A stretch of 54,794 nt of DNA from Winslowiella iniecta (GTDB taxonomy: Bacteria > Pseudomonadota > Gammaproteobacteria > Enterobacterales > Enterobacteriaceae), in the NCBI RefSeq assembly GCF_001267535.1, contig NZ_JRXE01000017.1:58741-113534 (forward strand), read 5' to 3'. The position numbers were made by a program, and so were the translations under genes. A model generated the notes under the pieces. That model made no database searches. It was not told the origin of the DNA and saw only the letters and a program-made list of their open reading frames with translations. The first letter of the stretch is position 1. Every line of letters starts with the position of its first letter. Below are positions 25,459 to 34,800 of the stretch, piece by piece.

Positions 25459-26394
25459 ATGAAAGTGAAGTGTATCGCGCTGGCGGCAATGTTTCTGTCA
25501 GGAAGCAGTTGCGCCGAAAGTGATATCTGGCGGTTAAATGACAGTGCCGACTCTGTTGCTGTCGCGACCTCGCTGGGATGGTTGGGTGGCCGTGCGCAAG
25601 AGTCCGTCTATGTCCCAAACGGTGGCGGTAAGCTTAGCCAACTCGACTGGAAAATAAAAAATGCTGCAATCATTAAAGGTGACATCAGCTGGGATGCGAT
25701 GCCGTGGCTGACCGCCAATGCCCGCGGCTGGAGCACCCTGACCTCCGGCAAAGGGCATATGGAAGATCGCGACTGGCTGTATAAACAGCAATCAGATCCC
25801 TCGCACTACTCCTGGCATTCCAGTACGCCACTTAATTATGCCAATGAGTTTGATTTGAACCTGAAAGCCTGGCTGCTGAAGGGAGAGGGTTACCGTGTTG
25901 GACCGGCGGTAGGTTATCAGGAAACCCGCTTTAGCTGGACCGCGTCAGGTGGCAATTATCGCTACGATAATGGTCAGGATACGGGAAGCTTCCCGGATAA
26001 TAAGTCGGTGATTGGCTATCAGCAAAAATTCTCCGCGCCCTATATTGGGATGGCGGGACAATATCGCGCCAGCGATATTGAATTTAATGCGCTGGTAAAA
26101 TATAGCGGTTGGGTAACAGCCAAAGATAATGATGAGCACTATTTGCGTCAGCTCACTTTTCGGGATAAAAGCAATCGTTCAGGCTATTATTCACTTATGG
26201 TCGATGCTGGCTATTACATCCTGCCAAATACCAAAGTTTATACTGAATTAACTTATAATCGCTATCAGGAAGGTAAAGGCGGCACCGAAGTCATTAATAA
26301 CAACAACAAGCTGACTAAACGAGTAGAAGGTGATGTTGCTGGCATTGCCAATACCTGGTACAGCGCGGCTGTGGGATTACAATATTATTTTTGA
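25459..26394 (+). CDS. Omptin outer-membrane protease
   Basis: 311 residues (OmpT 317). The signal peptide is cleaved near SSCA. The ten-stranded barrel with OmpT-like stretches is clear: GDISWDAMPWLTANARGWSTL, LNYANEFDLNLKAWLL, VGYQETRFSWTASGGNY, IGYQQKFSAPYIGMAGQYR, SGWVTAKDNDEHY. Catalytic pairs are present: D103/D105 (OmpT D83/D85) and D225/H227 (OmpT D210/H212). Omptins cut cationic peptides and host proteins at dibasic sites and need rough LPS. Whether it is OmpT-, Pla- or PgtE-like cannot be told by eye, so no symbol is given. The ATG at 25459 is preferred over 25411 for its AAGGAAG and signal peptide. Confidence 0.95.
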   Translation: MKVKCIALAAMFLSGSSCAESDIWRLNDSADSVAVATSLGWLGGRAQESVYVPNGGGKLSQLDWKIKNAAIIKGDISWDAMPWLTANARGWSTLTSGKGHMEDRDWLYKQQSDPSHYSWHSSTPLNYANEFDLNLKAWLLKGEGYRVGPAVGYQETRFSWTASGGNYRYDNGQDTGSFPDNKSVIGYQQKFSAPYIGMAGQYRASDIEFNALVKYSGWVTAKDNDEHYLRQLTFRDKSNRSGYYSLMVDAGYYILPNTKVYTELTYNRYQEGKGGTEVINNNNKLTKRVEGDVAGIANTWYSAAVGLQYYF

Positions 26395-26401
26395 CGTCAA
26401 A

Positions 26402-26426
26402 GCCGGGGCCTGTTTTTCGCCCCGGC
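26402..26426. terminator. Terminator between omptin and srfC
   Basis: An eight-bp GC-rich stem GCCGGGGC/GCCCCGGC encloses a nine-base loop CTGTTTTTC. It lies between convergent genes that end within 40 bases of each other. No strong T-run follows the stem on either strand. Confidence 0.6.
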
Positions 26427-26432
26427 GATGAT

Positions 26433-28820
26433 TCAGCCTTTGATTACTTGCACGATTTCTATCAGTTGCTGGCGCTGAGCCGGTTGTAATTCGCTGCCCG
26501 CACAGTCAGCGCTGTTCTGCACAATTAGCGCATTCAGCCCGACCAGCCAGTCATAAATATAAAACGCCGTGGTATTGGCCGGGGCAGCCGACAGACGCGT
26601 CAGGCGGCGGGCATCGCCAAAGCTTACCGTCGGCGTTGCGGGCTGAGCAAAGATCTTCTGGCCGCGATTAATGCGGCTTTCCGGGCGTTGCGTTTCACTC
26701 TGTTGCAGAAACCCGAGCCAGGCGACGAAATCCCCCAACACCGTTAATGCACGTGAAACCTGGCGATCGGCTTTGGCTTCACGGTTGCCCGCCGTGGTTT
26801 CGCTTTCAGTTAATATTTTGCGCAGTGATTCGCCGACCTTCAGGCGGAAGCTGGCAATGATCAGCTCTTCAACAAGCAATTGCAGCGTGGCTTTATCGAT
26901 ATCCAGCAGCTCCAGCAGCGAGGCGTTTTCCGGCAGATTACGCAGATGATTTACCCAAAAGCGCTGGACGTTTTGCGCAAACTGGCTGTCATCATCCGTC
27001 TCGGCGACAGACTTTTCCGGTGCGGCATCCGGCAGTTCACTGAACAGGTCAAGGGTAATACCGATACCAAAATGGCTTAGCGCGCTGGCGGTAGAGAATT
27101 CTGCTGCGGCAGATGGCTGATGCAGCCACAGACGACGCAGCTGGTCGCGGGCGGGTTGCAGTCGCTCCAGCAGCTCGCCATGCAGGCCGGTGCGGGTTTG
27201 CAGCGCTTTTAGCAGTGTTTCAGCGATCTGCTGTTTTTTCAGCGGCAGCTGAGTGTCGCTGTCGTTTTGATTCCAGCTTCCCAGCAGGTTATCCGCCACT
27301 TCGCGTTGCAATTCGGCGATCTGTTGGTTGATTCGAGCAGTTTTCACATCACGACGCAGCGCCGTTGCCAGCCAGTTTGTCATGCGCTGCATACCGCCAC
27401 GATCGAGCACCAGCATCGAGCCCCACATATCGCCCGCATTGCCGATGCGTCGTTGTACCGCTTCATCGTGATTGTACTGGAAATGGCGTTGATCATAAGG
27501 CGTAATCGCCCAGATCAGGCCCGGTTTACCGGCACTGCGCACCGCGGAATTTTCCCCCTGTGTGGTGCGCACCCAGTAATCCAGCGCTTTGCTGGCTGCT
27601 TTGACCTCATTGCGGTTACCGGCGGCACCGCATACCATCAGCAGATTGATTACCTGGCGCTCGCTGTAATATTCCAGCAGATAGCCGCGTTTCGCCTGCA
27701 TCAGATCGGCCACCAGCGGATTTTTTAGCCGCGCATGCTGTGCATCCTGACGCAGCGATTCATCCCGCGGTTCACCACCCGCCGGGATATCCAGCACATC
27801 CGTCTGAGCCGACAACGCTTCACCCGGCAGCGAACTTAGCGGTACGCGTAACTCCACAGTAAGCAGTACCAGCTCCGCCAGCGAAATATCCCGCGCGTTT
27901 GCGGCGCGTCCGTGTTGGTAAGGCGCGACCTGGACATAGCTGTCGTCGGCCCTATTTAAACGGGCCGCGCTGGCCGGATTCAGCAGCAACGCTGCCGGTA
28001 ACTGCGCCTCGTCGATCAGCAGGCTCAGCGGTGCCAGCACTTTTTGGCAGCCGGAAAGGTGTTGCAGCGTGTGCGCCAGCTGACGCCACAGGTCGGTGAG
28101 GGCGGCGTTACCGTCCCACAGCAGCGCAAACAGCCGGGCGCGATCGTCGATGGTCAGCCATGGCGCTAACGCGATTGCGGCTGGCCAGAAATCACCGGCC
28201 AGCTGCTTCTGGCGTGGCGCATCGTGACGCAGCATAAAATCGTAAATCGACACCATCTGGTCACTGGTGATACCCGCGACCGCTTGCGGCTGACGATGGC
28301 GTTGCAGGTGGGTCAGTTGCTGCATCATCTGCACTTCATCAAACACTGCGGCGGACTGCGCTAAACCGCAGCTCAGCACCATGCAGGTGATATCGGCTTC
28401 ACTAAACAACGTCAGTTCACAGGGCCAGTGCGGATTTTCACTGACGGGCTGATGACTGAAGCGAGTGACAATACCGCAATCCTGATTGCCCGGATTGATA
28501 TGACTGTAATAGTCGAGGGTTTTCCCCGCCATTACGCTTTCCAGACGCTGTTGCGCATCGCCTGCCAGTGACGAAATCAGCGAGGCCTTGCCTGCCTGCG
28601 ACTGACCGTAAAACGCGAGGGTGTTGCGGGTCGCTGCAGTGGCATGCAGCTGGCGCGCCTGATGACGGCAGCGACGTAATTTCGTTGTCAGACTGGCGGC
28701 TTCCATATCCAGACGCGTGGCGCTGTTGCGGCTGTTATCCAGCCAGGTCAGCGCCTGGCCGATACCGTCACCAATCGCCTGCAACCGGTCAGACTGTTGT
28801 TCCGGGGTGATAGATTTCAT
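26433..28820 (-). CDS. srfC: SrfC-family protein (putative virulence factor)
   Basis: 795 residues, the last gene of the srfABC set. After an N-terminal helical region there is a P-loop-like motif GQSQAGKASL at 72-81. It fits GxxxxGK, but the Ser/Thr that should follow Lys is Ala, with Ser one place later. ITPYDQRHFQ and long helical segments suggest a dynamin-like or GTPase-derived architecture (inference). No signal peptide or membrane segment is seen. The gene overlaps srfB by ATGA. In Salmonella srfABC is reported as SsrB-regulated, and SrfABC of insect-pathogenic bacteria is reported as cytotoxic; the biochemical role is not established. Confidence 0.85.
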   Translation of the reverse strand: MKSITPEQQSDRLQAIGDGIGQALTWLDNSRNSATRLDMEAASLTTKLRRCRHQARQLHATAATRNTLAFYGQSQAGKASLISSLAGDAQQRLESVMAGKTLDYYSHINPGNQDCGIVTRFSHQPVSENPHWPCELTLFSEADITCMVLSCGLAQSAAVFDEVQMMQQLTHLQRHRQPQAVAGITSDQMVSIYDFMLRHDAPRQKQLAGDFWPAAIALAPWLTIDDRARLFALLWDGNAALTDLWRQLAHTLQHLSGCQKVLAPLSLLIDEAQLPAALLLNPASAARLNRADDSYVQVAPYQHGRAANARDISLAELVLLTVELRVPLSSLPGEALSAQTDVLDIPAGGEPRDESLRQDAQHARLKNPLVADLMQAKRGYLLEYYSERQVINLLMVCGAAGNRNEVKAASKALDYWVRTTQGENSAVRSAGKPGLIWAITPYDQRHFQYNHDEAVQRRIGNAGDMWGSMLVLDRGGMQRMTNWLATALRRDVKTARINQQIAELQREVADNLLGSWNQNDSDTQLPLKKQQIAETLLKALQTRTGLHGELLERLQPARDQLRRLWLHQPSAAAEFSTASALSHFGIGITLDLFSELPDAAPEKSVAETDDDSQFAQNVQRFWVNHLRNLPENASLLELLDIDKATLQLLVEELIIASFRLKVGESLRKILTESETTAGNREAKADRQVSRALTVLGDFVAWLGFLQQSETQRPESRINRGQKIFAQPATPTVSFGDARRLTRLSAAPANTTAFYIYDWLVGLNALIVQNSADCAGSELQPAQRQQLIEIVQVIKG

Positions 28821-31786
28821 TTCTTAAACACGCTCCCACTGTCTATCCAGTATTGTGCTGCGCTGTTGCCGCTGGCAGATAAGGTATTCAGACTGAGGCG
28901 TAAATGCGCCAGCGGTACCCGGCTGCCGTCAGCCAGACGCGCATCGGCAATCTCAAAGCGCTCCGGGCTGTACGGGTCTTCACCGGCAACCACCCGCAGT
29001 TTGATACGCAGCTCGCTGTCACCGGCCACTTTGCGCGCCAGGCTGTGATCGGTGATGGTCAGACTGTAGAGCGGCGAAGCGGGCCAGCGGTGGTTATCCA
29101 GCTGGCGGAAACCGAGGCACAATCCACCGCGAATGCGGAAGCTGGCTTTACTGTCGAGGGTAAACTCCGGCTGATCAAGGTCGATATCCCGGTAATAAAC
29201 ATTGCTGCTGCTCAGCAGATTATCGGCCTCTAGCATGCCGAGATAGCGAATGGTTGAGTAGGGCTGAAAATCACCGGCACGGAACCAGAAGCTGGAGAGT
29301 CTGAGGTCGAGCGCCAGCAGGCACAACATGGCGCCGACCGCGGCGGTGGATTTCGGGTTATCAATCCGGCCGAGTTTATTAAATGGATACCAGTCGCTGG
29401 TGTGATAGCCCTCCAGCGATAAAATACGGCTGCCTGGCAACGGTTGCAGATGGCGGAACAGCGCCTGCACGCCGGGGAAGCGCGACGGACGACCGGTCAG
29501 CAGCAGCACGTCGCAGCTGTACAGCGACACCACTTCCGCCATTGAGCGTAGCGTCTGCACAATCGACATCCGGTTGGATAAGAATTCGCCGTGCAGTTTA
29601 TTCAGTTTCAGGATTAGCGGAACCTGTAAAATATCGAATACCTGATCGCCATTCAGAGCGCGTTGCAGCTCGCCATTGATATACTCCAGAACCTTGTGGG
29701 TCGGCGGCTCGGTCAGCATTTCCGCAAAGGTGGCATCAATTTCCGCACTGCTGTCGAGCGGATCAAAGCGCTCGTAATTTTCCAGGATGGTGCGCGCTAA
29801 CGGCATAAAAATCTGTAAAGTGACCTGCTGACGCAGCGTCGAGTGCGCATCGGTGCGGCCATCATGGCCAAACAGTTTCGCCATCAGCACTTCAGGATTC
29901 AGCAGCCCGGCGCTCTTCAGCGCTTGCTGCAACGCGGGCAGCACATACAGCTGAATCATATCGAGTAAAATATCATCGCCCGCCACTTTAAAACCTTCGC
30001 GGAACAGCAGGCGCGGATTGATTTTCACATTGTTGCCCGTACCGTCGTCCAGCGCGTAGTGCGTGATCGCCAGATCGGTGGTGCCGCCGCCAATATCGAT
30101 CGAAGCAATGCGCAAGGTTTTACCCGGCTGCTCGTCGGCAGCCAGCGGGCGATCCGGTCGCGCCATGCTGGCAAAGAAATCCTCTGCGCGTCCGGCAAAA
30201 TTGACCTGAGTTTCATTAAACAGGTACACCATCTGACCGCAGGTCGCTTCATCCCACTCCATCTGCACCTCCGGCACCGGCTTTTGACTGCTGGCTTTAT
30301 CGCTGTGGCTGGCAAACGGCGCATCGACCGGATGCCAGCCCATCGCTTTCCACACCAGCGCAATCGCTTCGTTCATCCGGCGACGAAAAATTTCCCGCTC
30401 CGGTTTTGGCATGGCGGAAGGGAGCGTCAGGATAATATTTCGCAGCTGACGCGGGGCAGTGCTGTGCGGCATTTTCATCCGCTGAGCCGCGCTGTTAATC
30501 TGCATCAGCGCCTGTGCCAGCAGTTCGCACAACATAAATGTCATTAACGAGCTGCGGCTGTATTGCGCGGAAAATACCGGCAGGCGCTCTTCAGACGGCA
30601 GCGCATACAGCGGCTGGCCTTCATCATTCAGCAGATTCATCAGCGGGGCGGCGGTGGCTGCTGCTTCGTTGCTCTGATTGAAACGCCAGCCCGGCAGCCA
30701 GCTCTCTTCATCCCACAGATAACGGCGCGGGCTGGAAATGCCGGTCGCGCCCTCAGTACCAAGACGTTGCACGGCCATCCGGCTGGCTTCGCGACCGACG
30801 CGTGTCAGCGACGGCCAGACAAAGGCGTTTTCACGGCCACTTTCCAGCGAGAAGTTCGCTTTACCAAAATTGGCCTGAGCGAATTCAACGCGGCTGGCAA
30901 ACATCTCGTTATACACATGCTGAGGCTCAGCCAGATCGCGCAGCTGCAACTCATAGGTCTGTTTCAGGCCGTTACTCTCATCGGCATGATCTTCCACCAG
31001 AATGCCGCAGGTATGTGAGTTGCCGACATCCAGAATCAAATCCACATTGACCACCGGTTCCTGGAGCGTGGCGGTGTGTATTTTAATTTCATTCAGTTGC
31101 AGCTGGCCGCCGAGCAGATTCAGCAGGTTAAGGTAGTGCGCCTGATACTCGAACGCTTTCAGACCGATTTTCACATTAACCGCATGACGCTGCTCACGCA
31201 GCCCCGCTTGTTGAGTAAACACTTCACGTAACCAGCCGTCGATCCAGGTGAGATCGAGGAACTCGCCCAGCTCATCGTTGTGCCACGCCAGCGCGAAACT
31301 GACGCCATTCTGTGCATCGCTGGCGCACAGCGCCAGGGTTTCATTATCGTCGCCATCCGCGCAGCTTTGGGTATCAAAAGCCAGACAGGCGCGATGAGTA
31401 TGGCCTTGTTGGTCCGGCGTCTCCAGCCTGCTGATGCGCACGCGCGCCCAGTTTTCCGGGCCGCCGAGAAAATTGCGCGGTGGCGTACAACGCAGCACCG
31501 GCAGCGGCAGCCAGATATCTTCCAGTAACGCCAGGGACTGCTCCAGCGTAAAGCTGAATTCCGGTTTTACCACCTCCGGCGCGATGCCCGGTGCCATACG
31601 TAGCTGATATTTGCCGCTTCTGCTTTCATGCTCCAGCAACAGCAGCGGGCCATTGGCGGTTTTACGCACAAATTTGCCCGGCATGTCCGCATCCGGTTGT
31701 GCGCTGATGGCGAAGTCGAGGAACTGAATACCGCTATCCTGAATCAGCGATACTTTCTGGTTAAAATCGGTAAGGGGGGCCAGCAT
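28817..31786 (-). CDS. srfB: SrfB-family protein, actin/Hsp70-fold ATPase-like
   Basis: About 989 residues. Two phosphate-binding motifs of the actin/Hsp70 superfamily are visible: DVGNSHTCG at about 253-261 and DIGGGTTDLAI at about 564-574, separated by a connecting region RNIILTLPSAMPKPEREIFRRR. An adenosine-type motif follows near VLLLTGRPSRFPGV. An N-terminal domain of 240 residues precedes the fold and is not recognised. I use the ATG at 31786; a GTG at 31792 overlapping the srfA stop is the alternative. It is translationally linked to srfA and srfC. An ATP-driven assembly or remodelling role is inferred from the fold. Confidence 0.85.
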   Translation of the reverse strand: MLAPLTDFNQKVSLIQDSGIQFLDFAISAQPDADMPGKFVRKTANGPLLLLEHESRSGKYQLRMAPGIAPEVVKPEFSFTLEQSLALLEDIWLPLPVLRCTPPRNFLGGPENWARVRISRLETPDQQGHTHRACLAFDTQSCADGDDNETLALCASDAQNGVSFALAWHNDELGEFLDLTWIDGWLREVFTQQAGLREQRHAVNVKIGLKAFEYQAHYLNLLNLLGGQLQLNEIKIHTATLQEPVVNVDLILDVGNSHTCGILVEDHADESNGLKQTYELQLRDLAEPQHVYNEMFASRVEFAQANFGKANFSLESGRENAFVWPSLTRVGREASRMAVQRLGTEGATGISSPRRYLWDEESWLPGWRFNQSNEAAATAAPLMNLLNDEGQPLYALPSEERLPVFSAQYSRSSLMTFMLCELLAQALMQINSAAQRMKMPHSTAPRQLRNIILTLPSAMPKPEREIFRRRMNEAIALVWKAMGWHPVDAPFASHSDKASSQKPVPEVQMEWDEATCGQMVYLFNETQVNFAGRAEDFFASMARPDRPLAADEQPGKTLRIASIDIGGGTTDLAITHYALDDGTGNNVKINPRLLFREGFKVAGDDILLDMIQLYVLPALQQALKSAGLLNPEVLMAKLFGHDGRTDAHSTLRQQVTLQIFMPLARTILENYERFDPLDSSAEIDATFAEMLTEPPTHKVLEYINGELQRALNGDQVFDILQVPLILKLNKLHGEFLSNRMSIVQTLRSMAEVVSLYSCDVLLLTGRPSRFPGVQALFRHLQPLPGSRILSLEGYHTSDWYPFNKLGRIDNPKSTAAVGAMLCLLALDLRLSSFWFRAGDFQPYSTIRYLGMLEADNLLSSSNVYYRDIDLDQPEFTLDSKASFRIRGGLCLGFRQLDNHRWPASPLYSLTITDHSLARKVAGDSELRIKLRVVAGEDPYSPERFEIADARLADGSRVPLAHLRLSLNTLSASGNSAAQYWIDSGSVFKK

Positions 31787-31788
31787 GG

Positions 31789-33051
31789 TCACTGAGTCTC
31801 ACGTTTCATCGTCATCGGGAACACCGTCTCGGTGCCATAGCGCGCTTCGCAGCCAGCGGCACCGCCGGTCGCTTTACAGACAATTTCCGGCATTTTATAG
31901 CGGCTGCCATCGCTGCAACGGGCGGTATAGCGGCTGTTAATCACCAGATTGCCCGAGCTCATCAGGCCGGCAGCAATATCGGCTTTGCAGCGGATACCGT
32001 CCCCCTGAGTGATGCGTGCGCTGCCCGCGCCATTTTTAATCTGATATCTCAGGCTCGGTGGCTTTCCGGTGGGTAAATTGTTGGTCTCCAGCGTGACGCG
32101 CCAGCGACCATTGAGAAATTGGGTCGAGCCGAGTTTTACCGCATCAGCAGGCATCACCAGATCATCTGCCGCGGGGATATCAGCGACCGCCTTGACGGGT
32201 TTTTCACTGAGCGACTCGGCAATTTTTGGCGCTTCTGGCCTGTCGACAGACGGCACTGGCGCAGCGGGTTTCTCGTCACTTACCGCTACCGGCGTTTTCG
32301 GCGTTTCAGTGACTGTCACTGGCGGCGTAACAGGTGGTTTCGCCGTGTCGACCACCGGTTCACTGCTGGCCTGCGAAGGGGCGTACTGATATCCGACCAG
32401 CGCGCTGGCAATCGCCAGGGGGAGCAGCAACCAGCCGGCACGACGCCACAGACGTAATTTCTTTTGTGGCTCTGGCATCATAACTTGTGGCTCAGGCTCA
32501 GCGGCCTTCAGCGCAACCATGGGTTGCGGAGCAATCTCAATCGGTAGCAGCGGCGGCGGGGTGACTTTAAGCGTGGCGCGCAGACAATCAAGGGCATCGA
32601 CGCGTGGCTTTTTATCGAGGTCGACAAAGCCCCAGAAGGTGATAACCGGTTTGCCATCTACCAGATAAAGATAGTTCTGGTCGGGAAACTGGAAAACTTT
32701 ACTCAGCAGGATACCGAACAGCCGCATGGCGGGTTTCTGCTCGCTTTGCGCCCGCTGGCTGATGGCGTCGACTTCCGACTGATAGCTTGCCAGCAGGTGA
32801 ATGGCGGCAGTGCGCTCGCTGTCGCTGGCGGCGATCCACGATTTTACTTTGCCGCTGAACGGTGCGTACCAGTCGATACGCTCACCCCGTTCATCAGGCT
32901 GAGGAATTGCCAGACAATCGGCGATTTTTGCTTGATTTCGCAGACGTAATGTCTCGCGCAGCGGGAGTGCAGAAGCGTAAACCGGCTGGCCATTTTCCCC
33001 AAGCGCCAGCACCGCATCCAGATTTCCGCTGCGTAAAAATGATTTTGCCAC
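31789..33051 (-). CDS. srfA: SrfA-family membrane-anchored protein
   Basis: 420 residues, first gene of the srfABC operon. Residues 1-170 form a soluble N-terminal region (FLRSGNLDAVLALGENGQPVYASALPLR). One hydrophobic segment near 205-222 (WLLLPLAIASALVGYQY) is followed by a long Pro/Val/Thr/Lys-rich linker and a C-terminal domain with four cysteines (GIRCKA, TARCSD, EIVCKA, AGCEAR), likely disulfides outside the cytoplasm. This topology (cytoplasmic N-domain, one membrane pass, spacer, oxidised outer domain) suggests it anchors SrfB/SrfC to the inner membrane and reaches into the periplasm. The function is unknown. Confidence 0.85.
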   Translation of the reverse strand: MAKSFLRSGNLDAVLALGENGQPVYASALPLRETLRLRNQAKIADCLAIPQPDERGERIDWYAPFSGKVKSWIAASDSERTAAIHLLASYQSEVDAISQRAQSEQKPAMRLFGILLSKVFQFPDQNYLYLVDGKPVITFWGFVDLDKKPRVDALDCLRATLKVTPPPLLPIEIAPQPMVALKAAEPEPQVMMPEPQKKLRLWRRAGWLLLPLAIASALVGYQYAPSQASSEPVVDTAKPPVTPPVTVTETPKTPVAVSDEKPAAPVPSVDRPEAPKIAESLSEKPVKAVADIPAADDLVMPADAVKLGSTQFLNGRWRVTLETNNLPTGKPPSLRYQIKNGAGSARITQGDGIRCKADIAAGLMSSGNLVINSRYTARCSDGSRYKMPEIVCKATGGAAGCEARYGTETVFPMTMKRETQ

Positions 33052-33413
33052 GTATCAGGGCCCTTTTATCACGATGCCTGAGGCAGAAAATAAGGTGTTA
33101 TCCGGAATTGTGATGATTTTAATGCTGCCAGCGGCAGATCAAACGCCGGAATAGGCACTAAAAGTGGCAACTGTCTGTGGCATCGGTGGGCTGGGAAATT
33201 CAATACATCGACGCAGCGATTAAATCCTGAGTAGAAAAAAGTTTATCATTCCTGATGCGCCAAAATTAATAGCAGCGATAACCATCTCCTACTAAGCACG
33301 CAGCGCTCTCACTTATATCTTCAGCAAGACATAGATCCACATCCTTGGTGAAACCACGTTGAATCAGTTCTGTTGCGAACTGCGAGTAACGCCAACCTCA
33401 TCAGCGCCACACC

Positions 33414-33437
33414 CTGTAACAGCTGTCACTGTTACAG
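33414..33437 (+). promoter_or_regulatory. Upstream activator site (inverted TGTAACA repeats)
   Basis: CTGTAACAG and CTGTTACAG form a perfect nine-base inverted repeat with six bases between; a further GTAAC and TGTAAC follow to about 33453. The distance to the sigma-54 promoter (about 110-135 bases) is typical for an enhancer-binding protein. The AcoR-like activator encoded downstream is the likely binder (inference). Confidence 0.7.
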
Positions 33438-33547
33438 CCGTAACACTGTAACCTGTCGATACGGTGAAAAATGCGGCAAATCCGCACAATTAAATGACAT
33501 AAATCAACATTTTAATCATTTTAACCACGTTTTTTCCTTTTCTAAAC

Positions 33548-33564
33548 CTGGCATGAATTTCGCT
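33548..33564 (+). promoter_or_regulatory. Sigma-54 (-24/-12) promoter
   Basis: CTGGCATGAATTTCGCT matches the consensus TGGCAC-N5-TTGCW: GG and GC are exactly ten bases apart, with T for C at one position and C for T next to the GC. Transcription would start near 33575, leaving about 70 bases of leader before the dehydrogenase ATG. Confidence 0.8.
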
Positions 33565-33643
33565 ATCTAAAACCTGAACAAGCTTTCCGCAACCGTAGAG
33601 CGCGGCAGGGGAAAGTTTTATTTGTATTGAAATGGAGAATCAA

Positions 33644-34699
33644 ATGAAAGCTGCACGTTGGCATCGCGCGCGCGATATTCGGGTTGATGAGATTGATGAA
33701 CCTCAGGTTTCAGCAGGAAAAGTCAAAATTAAGGTCGCATGGACCGGGATTTGCGGCAGCGATTTGCATGAATACCTTGCCGGCCCGATCTTTGTGCCGG
33801 TGGAAAAGCCACATCCGGTCAGCGGTGATATTGCGCCGATAGTGATGGGCCATGAGTTTTCCGGTGAAGTGGTGGAAGTCGGTGCTGGCGTCAGCAAATT
33901 TAAGGCTGGCGACCGGGTGGTGGTTGAACCGATTCTTTCCTGTGGCGAATGTGAAGCCTGTCGCGCGCAAAAATACAATCTCTGTGAAGGCTTAGGTTTC
34001 CATGGTTTGTCCGGCGGCGGTGGTGGTTTTTCCTCATTCACTGTGGTTAACGAACAGATGGTTCACCGGATGCCAGACGGCCTCTCGTTTGAACAGGGGG
34101 CGCTGGTGGAGCCTGCCGCAGTGGCACTGCATGCCGTGCGGATGAGTACGCTTAAAGTCGGTGGCAAAGCGGCGGTGTATGGCGCGGGGCCGATTGGCTT
34201 ATTACTGATCGAAGCGCTGCGTGCTGCCGGGGCGTCAGAAATTTATGTGGTTGAGCTGTCACCTCAGCGTGCGGCGAAAGCGCAGGAGCTGGGCGCACGG
34301 CTGGTGATCGATCCGACCAAAGAAGATGCGGTAGAGCGCATACGTCAGCTGACCGATGGCGGCGTGGATGTGGCGTTTGAAGTCACCGGTGTGCCGGCGG
34401 TGCTGAAACAGTGTATTAACAGCACCAGTTTTGAAGGCGAGACGATTGTCGTGTCGATCTGGGAAGGTGAAGCGGCGTTTAACCCGAACACCCTGGTGCT
34501 GAAAGAGCGCTCGGTAAAAGGCATTATCGCCTATCGTCATATTTTCCCGGCGGTAATGGAGCTGATGACCCAGGGCTATTTCCAGGCCGATAAGCTGGTA
34601 ACCAAAAGAATCGAACTGGCGGATATCGTCGAAGAGGGCTTTGAGACGCTGGTGCGCGAGAAGCAGCAGGTTAAGATTCTGGTGCGTCCGGCACATTAA
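33644..34699 (+). CDS. 2,3-Butanediol dehydrogenase-like zinc alcohol dehydrogenase
   Basis: 351 residues of the medium-chain dehydrogenase family. Catalytic zinc ligands lie in GICGSDLHEY and GHEF. Structural zinc cysteines are in SCGECEACRAQKYNLCEG. The Rossmann motif is VYGAGPIGLLLIEALRAAG, with VVELSPQR after it, suggesting NAD preference. The early segment DLHEYLAGP and the IFVPVEKPHPVSG insertion are typical of (R,R)-butanediol dehydrogenases (BdhA type). It should interconvert acetoin and 2,3-butanediol. The ATG at 33644 has GGAG seven bases upstream. It is predicted to be transcribed by sigma-54 polymerase and activated by the convergent AcoR-like protein, perhaps in response to acetoin or a related diol. 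Confidence 0.85.
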   Translation: MKAARWHRARDIRVDEIDEPQVSAGKVKIKVAWTGICGSDLHEYLAGPIFVPVEKPHPVSGDIAPIVMGHEFSGEVVEVGAGVSKFKAGDRVVVEPILSCGECEACRAQKYNLCEGLGFHGLSGGGGGFSSFTVVNEQMVHRMPDGLSFEQGALVEPAAVALHAVRMSTLKVGGKAAVYGAGPIGLLLIEALRAAGASEIYVVELSPQRAAKAQELGARLVIDPTKEDAVERIRQLTDGGVDVAFEVTGVPAVLKQCINSTSFEGETIVVSIWEGEAAFNPNTLVLKERSVKGIIAYRHIFPAVMELMTQGYFQADKLVTKRIELADIVEEGFETLVREKQQVKILVRPAH

Positions 34700-34710
34700 C
34701 GGACCGGTAT

Positions 34711-34767
34711 GGGCGGCAAGAACGCCGCCCGTACAAGACTATCAACGCGGGAGCCGGGAACGGCTCC
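34711..34767. terminator. Two tandem hairpins between convergent genes
   Basis: First stem GGGCGGC/GCCGCCC (34711-34730) with a six-base loop; second stem GGAGCCG/CGGCTCC (34750-34767) with a GGAA loop. They lie between the dehydrogenase and the convergent activator gene and probably terminate both. The first closely resembles a hairpin at 53750-53775, suggesting a dispersed intergenic repeat. T-runs are poor. Confidence 0.5.
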
Positions 34768-34800
34768 GCTACGGGTCAATCATACATTTACCTGTTTAAC

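Larger units (their letters stand above)
33052..33643. promoter_or_regulatory. Divergent control region srfA / butanediol dehydrogenase
   Basis: About 590 bases without a convincing gene. The left part must contain the srfABC promoter. The right half holds a cluster of TGTAACA/TGTTACA repeats and a sigma-54 promoter for the dehydrogenase, given as separate entries. A 65-codon reading at 33373-33570 has no good start and covers these control sites, so I do not call it a gene. Confidence 0.6.

Noticed and set aside
33373..33570. 65-codon plus-strand open frame
   Set aside because: Overlaps the TGTAACA repeats and the sigma-54 promoter and has no ribosome binding site; the bases are explained as control region.
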